From Desulfuromonadaceae bacterium UBA2294 (GTDB lineage Bacteria > Desulfobacterota > Desulfuromonadia > Desulfuromonadales > UBA2294): a stretch of DNA of 50,390 bases. Below the pieces are notes generated by a model. It made no database searches, had not been told where the DNA came from, and saw only the letters and a program-made list of their open reading frames with translations. This document shows positions 25,581 to 34,433 of this stretch, piece by piece (position 1 is the stretch's first letter; every line of letters begins with the position of its first letter). The stretch spans positions 581 to 50,970 of the forward strand of contig DDWE01000026.1 of assembly GCA_002345625.1 (NCBI GenBank), read 5' to 3'. Made by a program: the position numbers and the translations under genes.

Positions 25581-26186
25581 TTAGCCCTGCCGTTTTTCGG
25601 CGACGAAAAGGCGCGGCGCCGTCGGGCAGTTGCCGACCTCGATCCGTAACACATCCCACTCGTCACGCTTAAGGGATCCAAACCAGGCCTCAACCGCCGC
25701 TGATTCCTGCTCTCCACCGACGTGTCCCGGATAGGCGACGACCGCCAGGCGTCCGCCGCTGGCAAGTCGTGCGGCGACCTGGTCGAGGGCGCGCAGGGTG
25801 GTCGATTCTTGAGTCAGGGTCCGATGGTCGCTCCCCGGCAGGTAGCCGAGGTTGGCGATCACCGCCTTGGGTGCCCCGGGCAGAAAGAAGGCGCAGTCTT
25901 CGTGCCCGGCGGCGATGAGGTAGACGCCGGGTGCCGGTTGCCCTCGAGCCGGTTCCATCCCGTGATAGACCTCTATCCCGGCCTGTTGCAGGCGGGTGGC
26001 CGTGCTGTCCAGCGCAACGGTGTCGATATCGAAGGCCAACACGCAGCCGTGCGGGGCGACGGAGCGGTACAGAAACAGGGTGTCGTGGCCGTTGCCGGCG
26101 GTGAGGTCTACGGCCAGGTCGCCGGCCTGCAGCACGTCAGCGAGCAGGTTCTGGGCCAGGGGGACGATGCGGGTCAGACGGGTCAT
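25581..26186 (-). CDS. mnmM: SAM-dependent methyltransferase, MnmM/YtqB type
   Basis: The 201-residue product has a class I SAM site (DLTAGNGHDT, residues 27-36) and the motif NLGYLPGSDH (112-121), typical of the YtqB/MnmM family (old Pfam name rRNA_methylase). In Bacillus subtilis MnmM makes the last methylation step of mnm5s2U in tRNA wobble positions. The same job here is an inference from the motif. It begins 9 bases after the DUF190 gene. The ribosome binding site is weak. Confidence 0.75.
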   Translation of the reverse strand: MTRLTRIVPLAQNLLADVLQAGDLAVDLTAGNGHDTLFLYRSVAPHGCVLAFDIDTVALDSTATRLQQAGIEVYHGMEPARGQPAPGVYLIAAGHEDCAFFLPGAPKAVIANLGYLPGSDHRTLTQESTTLRALDQVAARLASGGRLAVVAYPGHVGGEQESAAVEAWFGSLKRDEWDVLRIEVGNCPTAPRLFVAEKRQG

Positions 26187-26195
26187 GATGTGAGG

Positions 26196-26525
26196 TCAGC
26201 GGTAGCGGATGATGCGGGCTTTTTCGAGGGTGACCAGACCGCTGCCGATGAGCCCGTCAAGCTTGGGGAGCACGGCGTCGATGTTTTCTGCGGTGTCGAC
26301 CACTTCGATCACCACCGGCAGGTCGGCAGCCAGGCGCAGGTAGCGATCGGAGTGCAGGGCGCTGCCGACACCAAACCCGGCGGCCCCTTTAAGCACAGTC
26401 GCTCCGGCCAGGCCTTCAGCGAGAAACAGTTCCAGCAGCACCTCCATTAAAGGGCGGCGACCAGACCGGTCGTTCTCACCGATAAAGATGCGCATCAGGG
26501 TCTGCTCTTCCACGTTGTAGGTCAT
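26196..26525 (-). CDS. DUF190 family PII-like protein
   Basis: The ATG at 26525 follows GGGAGAG and gives 109 residues; the frame stays open nine codons further up. The sequence (MRIFIGENDRSGRRPLMEVL; GFGVGSALHSDR; DLPVVIEVVD) matches DUF190, a small ferredoxin-like fold related to PII signal proteins. Many homologues sit beside the fluoride exporter gene crcB; none is visible here. Function unknown. It is the first gene of a minus-strand run that may continue through the ABC block. Confidence 0.85.
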   Translation of the reverse strand: MTYNVEEQTLMRIFIGENDRSGRRPLMEVLLELFLAEGLAGATVLKGAAGFGVGSALHSDRYLRLAADLPVVIEVVDTAENIDAVLPKLDGLIGSGLVTLEKARIIRYR

Positions 26526-26661
26526 AAGCTCTCCCTTTGCCAAGTGATGCAATACCGTTTCCGCTCAATTCTAGCAGATAAAAGATGTTTGGGATTCTGC
26601 GGTATTTACGTCGATTGGTACAGGCTTTTTTCAAAGCCCGCCTACAAGTAGAGTTTGAAGA

Positions 26662-29600
26662 TTACAGCCGGTCGATCCAGGACAGGGCGTCCTTAACCGA
26701 GGTCTGGTCGAATTTGAAGCGGAAGTTCAGGTAGGGGCCCTGGGCCGTGTAGTTGCCCTGGGCGAAATCGTCGTCACGATAACCGGTGACGTTGTAGCCG
26801 AGGCTGACCCAGAGATTTTCCGCCGGATTGTAGCCGACCGAGCCCCCACTGCGCCAGTCGATTTGGCCGATCTCCCAGGTGTGCAGGGCTCCACCGTGCA
26901 CGCCGACATCCCATTTCTGACCAAGGTCGCGCCGGTATTCGGCCGAGAGCAGATCGGTGTAGCCGCTCCAGGTCTGATCAAGCAGGTCCTCGCTGACAAA
27001 TTTGCAACCATACTGGAACGATAACTGATTGATCCGGTCCGGCTTGTAGTTGGCGTGTAGGTTGTTGATCACGCGCCAGCTGCGCGAGCCGCCGCTGCCA
27101 CCGGTCTGTTCACTATGGGTATCGAGCCGATCAAGGAGAATCCAGCGGCTGCGGTCGGGACGCCAGACTCCGCTGAGGCTGATCTCGACATTGTTTGAAT
27201 TGCCGCCGGCACGCTCCGAACGGTACAGGGTGGTGCGAGCGCCGAGACCGACTCCGGGCTGGATCCGGCCGGTGATGCCACTGGCGAGCCCGTAGCGGTC
27301 TTCGCTGTCAGAGGTACGGAATTCTGCGCGATTCCACCATTTCCAGTTTTCGCCTTCGGTCGCGCCACCGAGGGCCAGGGCGGTAAAGTCATCGTCCGCG
27401 GCGGCTCCCGGAACGGCCGGATTGTAGCGGTCGGTGCTGTTGCTCAAGGCCTGGGCCCGATCGAAGGAGAAATCGAGGGTCCAGCGTTTGACCTGCCATG
27501 ATTGCTGCAGACCAAACAGGGCAAGGAGACGGCTGCTGTTGTCGTCATTGACGGTACGTTGTACCGAGCTGTCGATGCGTCCGCCCTGCCAGGGGGTGGA
27601 ACGCAGACCGAGACGACTGCTGTTGCCGCCGCCGGAATCGCTGTGGATAAACTCCTGCTCACCGTAGATCGACAGCGGCTGCATCACTTTGAATTCAGCG
27701 CCGAGCAGGGTGCGCGTCGGGTAATCGACGTTTTCGTTGTTGCCGATCGCCTGCTCGTGGCGTGCCTGGAGGTTCAGGCGGCGCAGCGGCTGCCATTCGC
27801 TGCCAGCAAAGACCTGGTTGGAAGGGAGGTGACTGCCATCGGCCAGTCGGTCTTCGGCGCGGCGCGCACCAACGCGCAGGTTGGATTTGGCCTGTTGCAG
27901 GGTGACGGCCCCCTCAATGACATTGCGCCAGGCGTTGGTGTCAATGCGCTCTTCGCGGCTGATCAGACCCTCAACCCCGAGCTGTTTGTTCAATTGATAA
28001 TCGGCCTGGGCGCCGATTTTGCGCGTCGAATCTTCACCGGCGCTGGTTTGGCCGAGCCCGAAACCGCTCTCTTGTTCGCGCCACCAGACCTGACTGTTGA
28101 ACCGGTTGGAAGAGTGCTTGAGTTCGGTCAGCCAGGCGGTGGCGTTGTTGTCAACACCGAGATTGCGATTTTCTGTTCTGGCCAGTTCGGCCCGCAGGAC
28201 AGTGGCGTCAGTCAGGTTCAGCGTGACGTCGCTGCCGTAGAGACTCCCTTTCTTGCTGCCGAGCTCTTCACGCACGTAGGTGGCACCGATTTCGGCACGA
28301 TTGCCCAGTCGGGTGGCGGCGCGGCCACCATAGGTCATGGCACTTTCACTGCCACTGGGGACTTCGTAATCGACGACAATAAAGATCGGGTTGAAGTCGG
28401 CATCGCGGCTTGGGACCGGAGCCTTGAAAAACAGGGTGCCGCTGTAGGGGTCGAGGTCGTAGTCGACGTATCGGGTCAACGGGCGCTGCAGCAGGACAAC
28501 GTCGCTGCGGAAGCGATCACGGGTCTCCAACATCAGCTTGTCGGAGTTTTCAACGATCAATGTATGGCTCAGGCGGTAAAGGCCGGAGGTGCCATCCCCC
28601 TGAATTTCATCGCGGACGAAGGCCTGGCCGGTGTCGCTGGCAAAGGCAACAGCGTCGCCTTGCTTGCCGTGCCACTCGGTCTTCACCCCGGTTAAACTGC
28701 GGCTGTAGCGCGAGAGCTCGGTGACGGTCAGGCCGGTGTCGAAGTCGCCGAACAGCGCATAGAACTGATCGCGTTCGATCTTTAAAAACAGGTTGCGGCT
28801 GGTGCTGGCGTCGTTGTGTTGAACACTGGCGTCACCGTAGAGCAGGTAGTAGCGGTTCGGGTCGATATCGTCGTGCAGGCTGCGCCCCTCGCGGTTTGGC
28901 CGGGCGCTGTCGTAAGCGGCGGTGACCAGCCATTTCCCCTGTACTTTCCCCTTGGCGTAGAAGGCGACGCGACCATCGTTGTAGAGATCCTCCTCCACAT
29001 CGGCGGCCGATTCCATGTTGCCGCTGATGGTGTTGTAGCCGACCGTCCCTTCTGCCAGGCCGACCAGGATCCAGTCCTTACGCTGCTCGCCGCCGACATC
29101 AACCGTCAAGTCGATGGTCTGGTCGACATAGACCAGTTGACTCTGATAACGCCCGCTGGCCATCACCGGCGCGAAGCGGACAATCCCATCCTCGCCGACA
29201 TCGATGGTCGAGGCCGATTCTGGTTGGTCAAAAGCACCGACCTGGTTACGCCAGGGACGCAGATCACCGCCATGGATTTCAACCGTGAACGGGGTGGCCA
29301 GAACCGATCCCTGTTCGTCCAGTGCCTGCAAACGGATCTGCAGCGGTGTGCGCCCGTCGGCGACATTCCCGGCGACATCAGCAACGACCAGACTGGCGAT
29401 GCCGCCGGTGCGCAGCAGTTTAATCGTCTGCTCGAAACGGGGATTGCCAAACGGATCGATCCCCTGCAGCACCAGATTGTGTGCTCCCGGGGCGCCGAGA
29501 TCGACGCCGATGTAGGTGTAGGTTGTCTGGCCGCTCTCGCTATCGGCGAGGGTCGCACCGATTTTTCCGGGCGCAATCTCTACCGTATCGAGCAGCAGGC

Positions 29601-32493
29601 GCGGCTTCAGTGTGCTGTCGAGGCGGACGCCGATAGCGCTGATCGGCTGTGCCAGCGTACTGCCGTCGGCCGGATAGAGGATACCAGGTGACAACGCCGA
29701 CGCCTTCGCTGCAGCCGGTTGCGGCCGGACCGATGCGGTTATGGATTGTGCCGGACCGGCATCGGCGGCCATCTGGTCGAGGGCCGGATCGACCACCACC
29801 CGGTGTAATACGCGCAGATCGGTGCGGCGGTTTTTCGCCATGCCATCCACGGTGGTGTTGCTGGCGATCGGTTCAGCGGCGGCCATGCCGCGCACGACAA
29901 TCTGCTCGGCAGAAAGCGGCAGGGCGGCGGCCAGTGACTTGGCAACAGCTTCGGCGCGGGCGGTGGACAGCTCGCCATTGTCACGATAGGCGATCCCCTC
30001 CCGCCAGCGGATGCTGCGCGCATCGGTGTGGCCGACGACGACAATCTTGATCAGATCGAGTTTTTGCAGCTCGGCGACAATGGCATCAACTGCACGCAAA
30101 TCTTCTGTGCTGAGTGTGGCTTCCAGGGTCGCAAAACGGGGCTGGAGCAGCAACTCCTGTACCTCGCGGCGTTCGCTGCGGGAAATCCAGACCAGAGAGC
30201 TCTCCGCTGCGGGAGTCACCAGGTCCTTGTCGGTACGCGTATCGAAAACCAGATGGGCGCTGGCCGGCATCTCTGTGGTTTCGGCGCTACTGTCGATCAG
30301 GGTGCGGAAACGGACTGTCTCCTGCCAGTCGCCGCTGCGTTCAGGCAGTGCGAAGATCAGGGTCTTGCCGTCGTGTTGCGGATCGGCGAGTGCCTCGCCA
30401 GACAGTTCACTGCTGCCGGGGAGATACTCCACCGCTGCCGGAAGCTCGACCTGCAGACGACGATTGAACAGCGGAATCTCGCGGCCGGAAAGGTTAACGG
30501 TGTAGGTCGCGGCAGAACCGGTCCCAAATTCATTGTCCAGGGCAATGGTCACCTCACCGTTGATCGGTTTGCGTGCCAGGTGAAAATCGACCCGCCACAG
30601 CGCCCCCTGCTGCACATCAATAAATCGGGATTCGGGGCGGCCGGCAGAGCGGCTGTCGTTTTCGCAGTCGAGGATTTCATACCCGACCGGGATGGTTTCC
30701 GTGTCGAGTTGCACCACGTGGCTGCCGGGTTGTACCGAAACAAAATGGTAACGGCCGGTATCGTCGGTGACGACGTTGCTGCCATCTTCCAGGTAGATAC
30801 GGATGCCGCCAAGTCCGGAGAGGGTGGTCTCATCGGCGTCGCAGTCGCCATCAAAGACCCGGCCGATGAGGAACGATTCGCTGCGGAACAGATCTTCAAT
30901 CACTTCGACCCCGGCACGTCCTTCATTAGAAATAATCGCCGGCAGGACGGTTGAGGCAGCACGGGCCCGGTTGATCGCCTGCCCGGGCTTTGCCCCGGCT
31001 CCGACCGCGACCGCGTAACGGATAACGGCCGTGGCACCGGCAGCAAGGTCGCCGACGGTGAAGGTCAGGCTGCGGCCATCAGCGGAGAGGACTGGCGTCA
31101 GTGGGGTGCCGGTACTGCTACGGGCCGAGCCGTCACGATAGCTAAAACCGAACGGGAGGCGGTCGGTGATCGTCACGGCCGGGACGACAGCGGTGTCGGT
31201 GTTGGTGACGCTGACGCTGTAGGCGAGGGTTTCGCCGATACCGATGCTGCTGCGGTCGGCACTCTTTTGCAACCAGAGGATGCCAGCGGTGGCGGTCGGA
31301 TCGAGCGGGACATCGATCCGGATCGCCGGACCGGGGCTGATGGTGAAGACGCCGCCGTAGGAGTCGGGTGCCAGCACGACATAGCCGCCGGCCGGCGCCG
31401 GGTTGGTGGACGGGAAGTTGTAGCTGGCCAGCGGCGTGATCTTCAGACTGTAATCCCCGGCTGGAATCAGCGGAAAGCGGTAGCCGCCGGGAGGGAAGTT
31501 GTATGTAACCGTACCGATGGTGAAACTGCTGCCGGTGATGACATGGCCGGGGAATGCGACCCCGTCGTCGCCGACAACAGTGGTTGCCTCGACGCCGGTG
31601 GCGTTGTCGATGAGGGTCACTTCAACCCCATCGACCGGTGTGCCGGTAAAACTGTCGAAGACTGTCCCGTAGGGGTCGACCAGAGCCTCGTCGCTGCTGC
31701 CATCGCCGTTGATCGGGTCGCGGTAGTCGACGGTGAGAGTGTCGTCGATGGCACTGTACAACTGACCGTCGAAGCCGACCGCTGCGGCCGGGGCCAGTGG
31801 CAGCGAACCGAGGAAGACGCCGGTATCGGGACCGGTTTCGGTCAGGCGCAGATACTCAAAATCGCCGGTCATCGTGCTGCGGATGGTCAGCTCAATGGTG
31901 TCGACCAGTATGGCGTCGAGATTGCGATCGCTATCGCTGAGGCGGATGACCACCAGCTCGCTGCCGGAAAAGATTGTCCCCGGAGTCAGGTCGCCGGGGT
32001 CGGGCGTCGGCAGAATGGTGCTGAAGACGCCGGTGCTGGCGCCATCGCTGCTGAAGCTGGTGGCCGGTACCGTGGTGCCGGCGGGGTTGGCGGCGTAACG
32101 GAGCAGCTCAACGACGCCGGGAGTCGGTAGCGGGACCGTCGCCGTGCTGACCGTGTTGGACAGAATGACAAGGGAGTAGCCAAAAGCATCGAAGTTGAGC
32201 TGAGCGGTGTTGTCGATGCTGGCACCGGCCGGCGGAGCGGCGGTTGCCACATTCGGCAGCAGGGCCATGGTCAGCAGGAGTAAACAGGCCAGCTTCTGAC
32301 CGCGACGCACCAGAGTGTTGATGGTCGCGGACACAAGCCGACCGTTCAGCCGGCTGCTTGCGCAGCCGACTGAACCGGTCGAGAGGTGAACCAATAATCC
32401 GGTCATCCAGGCACAGCTCTCCCGGCGCCCGGCCGCAAGAACGCTGCGGAGGCGAAGGAGTTGTGCCCGGATTGTGCTCAGACGAAACAGCAT
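26662..32493 (-). CDS. Giant surface protein: DUF11, SdrD-B-like, OmpA-like and C-terminal beta-barrel
   Basis: The open frame gives 1943 residues from ATG 32493; the true start may be lower (ATG 32406 or GTG 32334), since the signal peptide (LACLLLLTMALLPNVATA) is only at residues 68-85. Order of parts: beta-rich N-terminal region; DUF11 repeat at about 404-515 (LWLQKSADRSSIGIGETLAY); SdrD-B/carboxypeptidase-regulatory-like domain at 541-600 with DDTGRYHFVSVQPG; OmpA-like domain at about 790-895 with VVGHTDARS and NRRTDLRV; an Ig-like linker; then about 800 residues of strand-rich, Trp/Tyr-rich barrel starting at KDWILVGLAEGTVGYN. The barrel would fix it in the outer membrane and the OmpA-like part could touch peptidoglycan. 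Last gene of the riboswitch-led operon. No catalytic motif was seen. Confidence 0.82.
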   Translation of the reverse strand: MLFRLSTIRAQLLRLRSVLAAGRRESCAWMTGLLVHLSTGSVGCASSRLNGRLVSATINTLVRRGQKLACLLLLTMALLPNVATAAPPAGASIDNTAQLNFDAFGYSLVILSNTVSTATVPLPTPGVVELLRYAANPAGTTVPATSFSSDGASTGVFSTILPTPDPGDLTPGTIFSGSELVVIRLSDSDRNLDAILVDTIELTIRSTMTGDFEYLRLTETGPDTGVFLGSLPLAPAAAVGFDGQLYSAIDDTLTVDYRDPINGDGSSDEALVDPYGTVFDSFTGTPVDGVEVTLIDNATGVEATTVVGDDGVAFPGHVITGSSFTIGTVTYNFPPGGYRFPLIPAGDYSLKITPLASYNFPSTNPAPAGGYVVLAPDSYGGVFTISPGPAIRIDVPLDPTATAGILWLQKSADRSSIGIGETLAYSVSVTNTDTAVVPAVTITDRLPFGFSYRDGSARSSTGTPLTPVLSADGRSLTFTVGDLAAGATAVIRYAVAVGAGAKPGQAINRARAASTVLPAIISNEGRAGVEVIEDLFRSESFLIGRVFDGDCDADETTLSGLGGIRIYLEDGSNVVTDDTGRYHFVSVQPGSHVVQLDTETIPVGYEILDCENDSRSAGRPESRFIDVQQGALWRVDFHLARKPINGEVTIALDNEFGTGSAATYTVNLSGREIPLFNRRLQVELPAAVEYLPGSSELSGEALADPQHDGKTLIFALPERSGDWQETVRFRTLIDSSAETTEMPASAHLVFDTRTDKDLVTPAAESSLVWISRSERREVQELLLQPRFATLEATLSTEDLRAVDAIVAELQKLDLIKIVVVGHTDARSIRWREGIAYRDNGELSTARAEAVAKSLAAALPLSAEQIVVRGMAAAEPIASNTTVDGMAKNRRTDLRVLHRVVVDPALDQMAADAGPAQSITASVRPQPAAAKASALSPGILYPADGSTLAQPISAIGVRLDSTLKPRLLLDTVEIAPGKIGATLADSESGQTTYTYIGVDLGAPGAHNLVLQGIDPFGNPRFEQTIKLLRTGGIASLVVADVAGNVADGRTPLQIRLQALDEQGSVLATPFTVEIHGGDLRPWRNQVGAFDQPESASTIDVGEDGIVRFAPVMASGRYQSQLVYVDQTIDLTVDVGGEQRKDWILVGLAEGTVGYNTISGNMESAADVEEDLYNDGRVAFYAKGKVQGKWLVTAAYDSARPNREGRSLHDDIDPNRYYLLYGDASVQHNDASTSRNLFLKIERDQFYALFGDFDTGLTVTELSRYSRSLTGVKTEWHGKQGDAVAFASDTGQAFVRDEIQGDGTSGLYRLSHTLIVENSDKLMLETRDRFRSDVVLLQRPLTRYVDYDLDPYSGTLFFKAPVPSRDADFNPIFIVVDYEVPSGSESAMTYGGRAATRLGNRAEIGATYVREELGSKKGSLYGSDVTLNLTDATVLRAELARTENRNLGVDNNATAWLTELKHSSNRFNSQVWWREQESGFGLGQTSAGEDSTRKIGAQADYQLNKQLGVEGLISREERIDTNAWRNVIEGAVTLQQAKSNLRVGARRAEDRLADGSHLPSNQVFAGSEWQPLRRLNLQARHEQAIGNNENVDYPTRTLLGAEFKVMQPLSIYGEQEFIHSDSGGGNSSRLGLRSTPWQGGRIDSSVQRTVNDDNSSRLLALFGLQQSWQVKRWTLDFSFDRAQALSNSTDRYNPAVPGAAADDDFTALALGGATEGENWKWWNRAEFRTSDSEDRYGLASGITGRIQPGVGLGARTTLYRSERAGGNSNNVEISLSGVWRPDRSRWILLDRLDTHSEQTGGSGGSRSWRVINNLHANYKPDRINQLSFQYGCKFVSEDLLDQTWSGYTDLLSAEYRRDLGQKWDVGVHGGALHTWEIGQIDWRSGGSVGYNPAENLWVSLGYNVTGYRDDDFAQGNYTAQGPYLNFRFKFDQTSVKDALSWIDRL
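32340..32380 (-). promoter_or_regulatory. Strong stem-loop at the 5' end of the giant surface-protein gene
   Basis: Two arms of 18 and 19 bases (32340-32357 and 32362-32380) pair almost perfectly around a GCAA loop, with one bulged G and one G-T pair. If translation starts at GTG 32334 the hairpin lies just before the start codon; if it starts at 32493 or 32406 the hairpin is in the coding region. It could hold back translation or block read-through. No T run follows, so a plain terminator is unlikely. Confidence 0.5.
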
Positions 32494-32550
32494 GAGCGAA
32501 CCAGATCGGTTAAGGGTTGGCGTGTATTGCGCCAGCCGGGTTAAGTGTGA

Positions 32551-33666
32551 CTAGTCGACGGTTACTTCAAAGGTGATTGTGGCAAATGACCCGGCAGCGA
32601 TGGTGCCGACATTGACGCCACCCGTGCTGTCCCCTACCAGCGCACCATTCAGGCGAGTTGTACCAGGTGTCAGTGTGGTGTAGATCGGTGCCGTATCAGT
32701 CACCACAACGTTGCTCAGATCCGTCGCCTCATTGTTGGTGATGGTCAAGGTGTAGGTGATGGTGTCCCCCGGTTTGGCGGTGAGGGTGCTGGCTGCTTTG
32801 GCAAAGGACACGTTCAGTGAATTGATGGTAGTGATGACCTGGTTGCCGACGGCCAGTGAGGTGCTGTAGTCGACGGTGGCGCCGCCAGAGTCGGTACCTG
32901 TGGTGGTGAAGGTGACGTTCGTGGTGTAAGTTCCAGTGGTCTCCCCGACATTCAGGGTGCCGGTGTCCTGATCCATGGTCAGGGAGCCGTACTCACCGAT
33001 AGGGTCAGCGGCGGCGGCGGTGCTGGCAGCGACGCCGTGGGCGGTGATGTCGTCAACCAGCTGAATGGTGGTCGTGACTTCCGGCGTACCGGTTGTCTGG
33101 GCGGTGCCGGCCGTGATGGTGCCGACGGTGTAGGCGTTGCCGTTGAGGATTACGGTTTCGGTGCCGGCAAGACCAGTCTCGGCCCCGGCGGGCAGGCAGA
33201 CTTCGTCTGCCCCTGCAACAACGCCCTGGCAAGCGACAACGATGCCGCCCCAAAGAGTGATGTTGTCGATGGTGAAGGTCTCAACCGAGTCGGTAGCTAT
33301 GGTTGCAGAATTGGTCGAATTGATGGCCGTTACCGTGTAGGTGTCAGGACCGTTGCTGTTGGAGGTGATGGTGTAAACGTAGCTGACGGAACCGCCGACG
33401 GTTGTCGACCGGGTCAGTGGGGTGACGCTGATCGTCGGAGCTGCAGCCAGAGTGTCGACGGTGACCGTGGTGCCGTTCGAGGTTTGATTGATGCCGGTCG
33501 CTGCAAGAAAGTCGTAGGTGACCGAGGCTTCGTTGAAAATGGTGGCGCCGGCGCTGACCGCTGCTTGAGCAGCAGAAGGGAGCAATACGCTGGTGATCGC
33601 CAACAGGGCGAGGCCGAACAGAGTGTTGCGGCCACTACGGAAAAAACGGGTTCGTTGCTGATTCAT
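32551..33666 (-). CDS. Secreted DUF11 domain protein
   Basis: The ATG at 33666 follows AAAGGAGATCC and gives 371 residues, although the frame is open 60 codons further upstream. A signal peptide ends near SAAQA (about residue 35). The mature protein is Thr/Ser/Ala-rich and beta-stranded, with a DUF11 (TIGR01451-like) repeat at about residues 280-371 (AKPGDTITYTLTITNNEATD) running right to the stop. No membrane anchor, LPXTG or PEP-CTERM tail was seen. Location suggests it is exported to the surface with the giant barrel protein that follows 57 bases later. Confidence 0.78.
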   Translation of the reverse strand: MNQQRTRFFRSGRNTLFGLALLAITSVLLPSAAQAAVSAGATIFNEASVTYDFLAATGINQTSNGTTVTVDTLAAAPTISVTPLTRSTTVGGSVSYVYTITSNSNGPDTYTVTAINSTNSATIATDSVETFTIDNITLWGGIVVACQGVVAGADEVCLPAGAETGLAGTETVILNGNAYTVGTITAGTAQTTGTPEVTTTIQLVDDITAHGVAASTAAAADPIGEYGSLTMDQDTGTLNVGETTGTYTTNVTFTTTGTDSGGATVDYSTSLAVGNQVITTINSLNVSFAKAASTLTAKPGDTITYTLTITNNEATDLSNVVVTDTAPIYTTLTPGTTRLNGALVGDSTGGVNVGTIAAGSFATITFEVTVD

Positions 33667-33745
33667 GATGGATCTCCTTTTGTTACGGTTGATGTTCTTG
33701 TTCTCGGTTAGATGACGTTGCTTCAAGTTGCATTGGTCAATTAGG

Positions 33746-33886
33746 TCAGTCTGCATGGCAAATTCTCCAGCGCTCCGGCGGCTTGCCATGACGCCACCAT
33801 CGGCGTCTTCCTGGCAGTGGCCCGGCCCGCTCATGGCGGGTGGCAAGGTTGCGTTGTTGATGGGTGTGCAAAAAGGAAGGGTTCAT
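33746..33886 (-). CDS. Small Arg/Trp-rich ORF in the surface operon
   Basis: A 46-codon frame starts at ATG 33886 behind the strong ribosome binding site AAAGGAGAACGCC and stops at TGA 33746-33748. The product is basic and rich in Arg, His and Trp (PGRRRWWRHGKPPERW in the middle) and has no signal or membrane segment. It resembles nothing I know. It fills the 264-base gap between the 160- and 371-residue secreted protein genes. It may be a real small protein or a leader peptide; the spacing of the ribosome binding site is the main support. Confidence 0.42.
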   Translation of the reverse strand: MNPSFLHTHQQRNLATRHERAGPLPGRRRWWRHGKPPERWRICHAD

Positions 33887-33930
33887 GGCGTTCTCCTTTG
33901 ATTATGAGTGATCGAAAAAAGGGTATCGGT

Positions 33931-34413
33931 TTATTTAACCCGGACCTTGAACCCCAACTCGCCCTTGCTGCCGGCGGGGATGGTCTTCAGGTTCCAGCGA
34001 ATGGTCGTGATATCAGCCGCCGTTGCCGGGCGCGGTTTTCCGGTTCCGGCATCGGTAATCTTCAGGTCGACGAGCGGAGCGAAGGTGGCCCCGCCATCGA
34101 TGGAAAAATCGATGCTGGCGCCGTCGCCGGTGGCGCTGCCGTCGATATAAACGGTCAGGTCGGGCACTTTGTTTTTAAAGGCCAGATTGGTTGCCGGTGC
34201 GCTGGCGGTGTTGGCGTAATTCAGGGTGTAGATCAGCTCAGTCCCCGGTTCCGCGGCTTCGGCCGGGACCCGCTTGGTGACCGGAGTACCGTTTTCCATG
34301 ACGACAATCTCTTTTTCGGCCTTAACGGTCAGGGTGATGGGTTGTTCGTCGGCGGCAAATGCCGGTAGGGCGAAGGCCAGAAACAGCAGGGTGACAATAA
34401 GGTAGCGGTACAT
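33931..34413 (-). CDS. Small secreted DUF11-like protein
   Basis: The 160-residue product has a clear signal peptide (MYRYLIVTLLFLAFALPAFA) and one DUF11-like immunoglobulin-type module: PGTELIYTLNYANTASAPAT, then a C-terminal strand ending ELGFKVRVK at the stop. AAAGGAGATC precedes the ATG. It starts 20 bases after the 1058-residue gene, so the two are co-transcribed. With no anchor of its own, it may act as a subunit or adaptor in the surface assembly. Confidence 0.75.
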   Translation of the reverse strand: MYRYLIVTLLFLAFALPAFAADEQPITLTVKAEKEIVVMENGTPVTKRVPAEAAEPGTELIYTLNYANTASAPATNLAFKNKVPDLTVYIDGSATGDGASIDFSIDGGATFAPLVDLKITDAGTGKPRPATAADITTIRWNLKTIPAGSKGELGFKVRVK

Positions 34414-34433
34414 GGTTTGATCTCCTTTTTGGT

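Noticed and set aside
26623..26639. Terminator after the giant surface-protein gene (GGCTTT-TTTC-AAAGCC)
   Set aside because: Only a 6-bp, half AT stem with no T run on the minus strand; too weak to list.
27502..28695. 397-codon plus-strand frame inside the giant surface-protein gene
   Set aside because: Antisense to a strand-rich barrel region with clear coding sense on the other strand; no ribosome binding site or recognisable domain.
32381..32550. Second GEMM-type aptamer before the giant gene
   Set aside because: No GCAAACC or GACGCAAAGCC core could be found; only the plain stem-loop at 32340-32380 is supported.
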